Positions 59,776 to 64,000 of a DNA stretch of 64,000 nt are shown one piece after another. The position numbers were made by a program, and so were the translations under genes. Positions within the stretch are counted from its first letter, which is position 1. Every line of letters starts with the position of its first letter. Under the pieces are notes generated by a model that had not been told where the DNA came from, searched no databases, and saw only the letters and a program-made list of their open reading frames with translations. The stretch is from Dysidea avara (taxonomy: Eukaryota > Porifera > Demospongiae > Dictyoceratida > Dysideidae), in contig NC_089281.1 of assembly GCF_963678975.1 (NCBI RefSeq), positions 24,346,765-24,410,764 on the forward strand, read 5' to 3'.

Positions 59776-60865
59776 TATGGTACTTGTTTAGTCAGGATTT
59801 GTTTTCTTTCTTTTCTGTTTGTTTGTAAACTGACCAGCTCTGTTTCAAGGTCATCATGTGATAGAACACTATAAGTTTTCATTCAAGTTTCATCCTAGTC
59901 ATACACTGCTGCAGTACGTATATGTTAAGACCATTAACTAACTAGCGCTTGCAATGAGTATTGCAATTAGTCTATAGAGCAAATAGATAGCGATGCACAA
60001 TGCATTTAAAATGCTATAATGATACCCACATGAAGATGGGTAAACTGCTGAAGCAATGGACTTGTATAATGAAATTGGTACTTCAGTATATTAACAAGAG
60101 TAAACAGCAAATTTTGTAAATGAGTAACAAATTTGGTGTAGGCCAATAATGATGATCAGCTCTCCAGGATATTAGCTTAACATCATTTTACATACTTCCT
60201 TCCTCAATGAATGTCACTTGCATCAACTGACGTCATTTACACTTTTTCATATTAGCACTATCAATATTCTATTTATAAGTTTATTGTAGTAAACATTATT
60301 ACAAGTTTATTGTAGTAAACATTATTACAAGTAATTCTTACGGTTGCTCAAAGCTGCAACATTACTGCACATGCATAGTACTATTAATAATGTTAATCTG
60401 TTAAAGCAGTCTTGTAAATGAGAATATGCAAGACGAATGCACAGAACTGATGCAAAGTATAAGAAATAGTTAAAAGCTGCAATGCTATGATCAATTTGGC
60501 AAAGTAGAAGTACTTTCGAATGAACGACTGCTATACACGAAGCTTTTTTCCGCAACCCAAACATGTCAGTGTTTTATAAACACAACCTGTTTCATAACAA
60601 ACAGCCATTGTTTAATGTTAAAGCACATTGTCAAATAGCAATCTTTCATGGTTCCCACTGGAATGTGCTGATATCCATTAATACAACACGTTACTATTTT
60701 AAACATGTCAATTCTGGTGATACCGGTGAATTGTCAAGTTCATTCTTTACTTACACATCATAGTGATCATCAGTGAGTGTACCTATCTAACAATACTACA
60801 TGGTTAACTGATTGTTGTGTGTAGTGATGTTTAGCTACTCTGGTCTGTCCATTCATTTGTAGATC
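59776..60865. other. Spacer with a globin intron relic
   Basis: 60225-60345 matches the globin intron-1 tail (CAATATTCTAT, TTTATTGTAGTAAACATTAT), the latter duplicated in tandem. No exon survives. Confidence 0.55.
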
Positions 60866-61578
60866 ATGAACAGTGAACCAGTATTGTCACAGAAAGATTC
60901 TACCATAGTTAAAGAAAGCTGGAAAAGAGTCACCAGTAGAATAAGTTTAGAAGAAGTGGGAAAAAAGTTGTGCAAAAAGTAAGTAATTCTTTGTCAGAGT
61001 AAATGGTGAGCTTCCACACAGTGTAACATCAAAACAATGTTTGCTTGTACCATGACTGGTTGGTCTTGTATAGCAGGTTGTTTTGTACACACAAGCAGAC
61101 AAAATGGCACCTCTACAGGTTGTTGTGGGCTAGACTGTATGTACTATAATTCGTCAATTGACGTCATTTTGATTAACACTATCAATATTCTATTAACAAG
61201 TTTATTGTAGTAAGCATCATTACAAATAATATTTTTGTTGTTGTAGAATTAGTACCAGGACTGGATTCCAGTCTTGGGAATGATGAACAAAGGATTTTTG
61301 CCACTCGGTGATCACAACAAACCGACTAGTGCAAAACATTACAGACGCACAATGGCTTAAGAGCATTGGCCTCAAGATGGCCATTACCTATGGAGTGGAC
61401 ATTAGTGGATATATCGTAAGTATCTATGATAATATTAATGATCAGTCTTTATCTTGTACATGTGTAGGTGCTGGAAGATGGCATCATTGAAACTTTGCAA
61501 GCCTTCCTTAAAGCCGAGTTCACTATATGCTTATTGACTAAATACTATATTTACAATATCAACGCACAATTGCTATAA
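60866..61578 (+). pseudogene. Globin-like gene G6, broken
   Basis: Exon 1 (60866-60978) is intact: MNSEPVLSQKDSTIVKESWK, phase 2. Exon 2 (about 61247-61415) has lost its first bases and the usual acceptor context and contains a frame shift between ELVPGLDSSLGNDEQ and ITTNRLVQNITDAQWLKS. Exon 3 (61468-61578) begins VLEDGIIETLQAFLKAEF but its end diverges from the helix H sequence. AITYGVDISGYI keeps Met at F8. Confidence 0.7.
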
Positions 61579-62460
61579 TGCACCATGGTGTAAGATGAAT
61601 ATGTAGTTAGCTGGACAGGTATGTATAGAAACAAAGTCCAAGATATTCCACTACATAACAGATTACACTTCAAAGACCTGTACACACGGTGTAAATAGTA
61701 AGCAAACCCTTATTTGTGTTCCAACTACAATGGCATCAACACTGTAGTATTCTCCAGTGACCACTAATAACCTGCAGAACAGTCAGTATCAAGGATTAGA
61801 ATGATATGACTTGATGTCTGTAACACAGAGCAATCCAGTAATGATTGTATTTTATTTGAAGTTTACGAACTTTATGATTTCATATTGAAAGTGATCATAA
61901 TAACTCAAGCACTACTTACTCTTTCCAATAACATTTTTAAAACAATTCCTCCTTAGTATAGATACCATTTTTACATAATTTGTTAAAATGACAGCACATT
62001 ATGAACTAAGAGTACAATATCACGATACATCAAGCAAATATATATATATATATATCAGCATAATTATACTGACCCATCTTACATACTGCAATGGGACTTG
62101 AGGTTTGCGCTCCCTTTGTGTTATAAACTTTTTTTTCAACAGCTGATTATACCATCAAGAATGGATTATCACTTAGGTTGGCTTGGCCTCCAACAACTGT
62201 CAGTGGAAATATTATTACAAAATGACCCTCCGCCACTTTATCCCAACCAGTATTGATGATGAGTTGTGTTAGTAGTTGCAGTTGAAAGCAGCTAGGTGTA
62301 GTGTTGTACTGTTACTTCCTCCATAATAATTATTATTAAATTCACTTCGTTACAAAACAAACTGTAATGCATGTCTGTATATACATTGTATATACATTGT
62401 ATATATTTTGAGAAATGCCTCAGCAAATTTTTCGGTTTGGCATCATTGCAAGGCTACAAG
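61579..62460. other. Spacer, nothing recognised
   Basis: (TA)9 at about 62037-62054; otherwise AT-rich non-coding DNA. Confidence 0.4.
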
Positions 62461-62646
62461 CAAATGGCTTCTTCTCTAGTGACAGGTGAAGGAATCTTCA
62501 AGAAAGTCACATTTGGTGATTCAAAATATGTGAGACCACATGGTCATCACTTAGTACCCAAAGAGCTGCTCTTTCAGGGGAGCCACTCCCGCAGTCCCAG
62601 GGCGGTGAGGGACAGAGAAAATCCAAGCCTGAATCCTCTCAAATAG
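62461..62646 (+). other. Unrecognised short open frame
   Basis: From an internal ATG: MASSLVTGEGIFKKVTFGDS, then a His-rich stretch and TAG. Less AT-rich than its flanks, but I recognise no family and see no splice partner. Confidence 0.2.
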
Positions 62647-62925
62647 GAAAACCTTGGTAGTAACTTCAACAATGGACCCAGTACCAATAGTGACAAACTG
62701 AATAAACGTATCAAAGTACATCACTTTTCAAAAGGTTGTAAAGGACACTCAGAATACAGCCTAGTGTCCAAGGTCCAACACCAGGAAAACTATGGTGATG
62801 GAAGACACCATCAAGTGTAAAACCATATATACTACAACAGGTATCAAAGCATGTTCCACAGTCTCAGCCACTAGAGACAATAGTCATCTTTCTTAACTGC
62901 CACATCATAGTGATCATCAGTGAGT

Positions 62926-63287
62926 ATACCTATCTAACAATACTACATGGTTAACTGATTGTTGTGTGTAGTGATATTTAGCTACTCTGGTCTATACATT
63001 CATTTGTAAATGAACCAGTACTGTGTGAACAACATTTCGCCATAGCTGGAGAAAAGTCACTAGAAGAAGTTGGAAAGTGATTCTTTTGTAAGAGTATTCC
63101 ATACAGTTTAAGAATGTTTGCTCGTACCTTGACTGGTTGGTCTTGTATAGCAGGCTGTTTGTACAGACAAAATGGCACCTGTACAGGTTGTTATGGGCTC
63201 CACTGTATGTACTGTAATTCCAATTGACATCATTTTGATTAACACCGTCAGTATTCTATTAACAAGTTTATTGTACTAAATATCATT
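62926..63287 (+). pseudogene. Globin relic G7, cut by a Helitron-like element
   Basis: The leader and a degraded exon 1 (start near 63009) are followed by globin intron 1 (GACTGGTTGGTCTTGTATAG, TATTCTATTAACAAGTTTAT), which stops abruptly at 63287 where GGGGCGAGCC begins. Confidence 0.7.
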
Positions 63288-64000
63288 GGGGCGAGCCTGA
63301 GCGAGCCCCACACTAGCGAGTTGCCCACGTAAATTCATGTCATTCACCATGCGCAAACAATTACAAAAGAAATCAGAAAACTTACCGAATTAATGCCCAC
63401 TATACTCCATGCCACGGTAAAGTAAACAGCGAAGATTATAGCACTTCCATATATGCTCGTGTCATCAACCATGTCACGGAAAAATAAACGGCGTAGACTA
63501 CGGCACTTCCATATATGCTCGTGTCATCGACCATGTCACGGAAAAATAAACGGCATAGATTACAGCACTTCCATATATGCTCGTGTCATCGACCATGTCA
63601 CGCTCCGCCACGTGTCATCAACCTGTCACGCTTTGTCACGTGTCGTCAACCTGTTACACTCCGCCACGCGTCGTCAACCATGAAATGAAATAAATCAATC
63701 TCTTTATTTATCATGGATAGGGAAGAACACCTTAGAAGAAGAGAGCAGTATAGATTGAGAAGAGATCGAGAAACTCCACAGGTAGCAGAAGAAAGACGAA
63801 GGAGAAACAGAGAATGTCAGAGAAGACGTGCTCAATTTGCACAACAGCAAAGGGTTAGAATCATACAGCAGAGAAGACAGGATTAGTATGTTTGCTATAT
63901 ATAAATTTGTAAAACTCACAAAAATATTTTAGTAGAGGAGCTCACCTAATATCGGACGGGCTCCAATATCGGACACCATTTCTCCTAAACTACAATAAAT
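63288..64000 (+). mobile_element. Helitron2/Helentron-like element, 5' part, runs off the window
   Basis: Begins GGGGCGAGCCTGAGCGAGCC, identical to the 5' end of 7279-8732 read in reverse. It includes the 62-bp minisatellite (63438-63605, three copies), shorter CACGTGTCRTCAACC repeats (63600-63680) and the start of a coding region. Confidence 0.7.
63713..63889 (+). CDS. Helitron-type protein, first exon
   Basis: ATG then MDREEHLRRREQYRLRRDRE, an Arg-rich segment closely matching the exon at 8056-8222. It reads to a TAG overlapping a GTATGT donor at about 63888; the equivalent place is spliced in the other copy, with a TTTTAG acceptor near 63932 here. The rest of the protein lies beyond the window, so a full-length element is possible. 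Confidence 0.55.

Noticed and set aside
1-64000. CRISPR arrays, bacterial operons, ribosome binding sites
   Set aside because: The DNA is spliceosomal eukaryotic sequence; the tandem repeats have no unique spacers.

Overview
The window is AT-rich invertebrate DNA: long non-coding stretches, spliceosomal introns from about 50 bp to about 10 kb, dense small DNA transposons, tRNA-derived SINE-like pieces, microsatellites, and no bacterial-style gene packing. The style suits an early-branching marine animal, perhaps a demosponge. That is inference; no rRNA or marker gene is present.

Left and centre (4.4-47.1 kb): a cluster of two-coding-exon paralogues of an Fe(II)/2-oxoglutarate dioxygenase related to prolyl 4-hydroxylases. 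Exon 1 (about 135 codons) ends at YEPGGFFK. Exon 2 opens with the H-x-D iron motif and carries the distal His and the 2OG-binding Arg (H-E-V-x-P-V-T-x-G-x-R). Copies in order: A (minus, 4444-17454), B (plus, 21131-22825), C (minus, broken, 23975-33652), D (plus, 36716-39396), a fragment F (minus, 41045-41225) and E (minus, 42902-47143). A/B and C/D are both head-to-head pairs, so the cluster looks like a duplicated divergent pair plus a single gene. A and E are long forms (about 760-790 aa) with a C-rich motif and a basic tail. B is a short form (430 aa). D keeps an open frame but has lost the catalytic residues.

Right (52.4-63.3 kb): a globin-like cluster. One copy is open, with introns at the classical globin positions (phase 2 in helix B, phase 0 in helix G). 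At least five others are decayed, on both strands. Inside it at 58.33-59.78 kb lies a broken, less AT-rich, intron-free coding island flanked by 20-bp direct repeats.

The rest is repeats: hAT elements and MITEs with 8-bp target duplications, pogo-like MITEs, a Helitron2/Helentron-like element with a partial copy at the right edge, fold-back elements, one decayed LINE, several unclassified families (called T, U, V, W, X, Y here) and nested insertions. A short motif around CTCTAATAGAG recurs across unrelated repeat families. Repeat family letters and gene letters are local labels.
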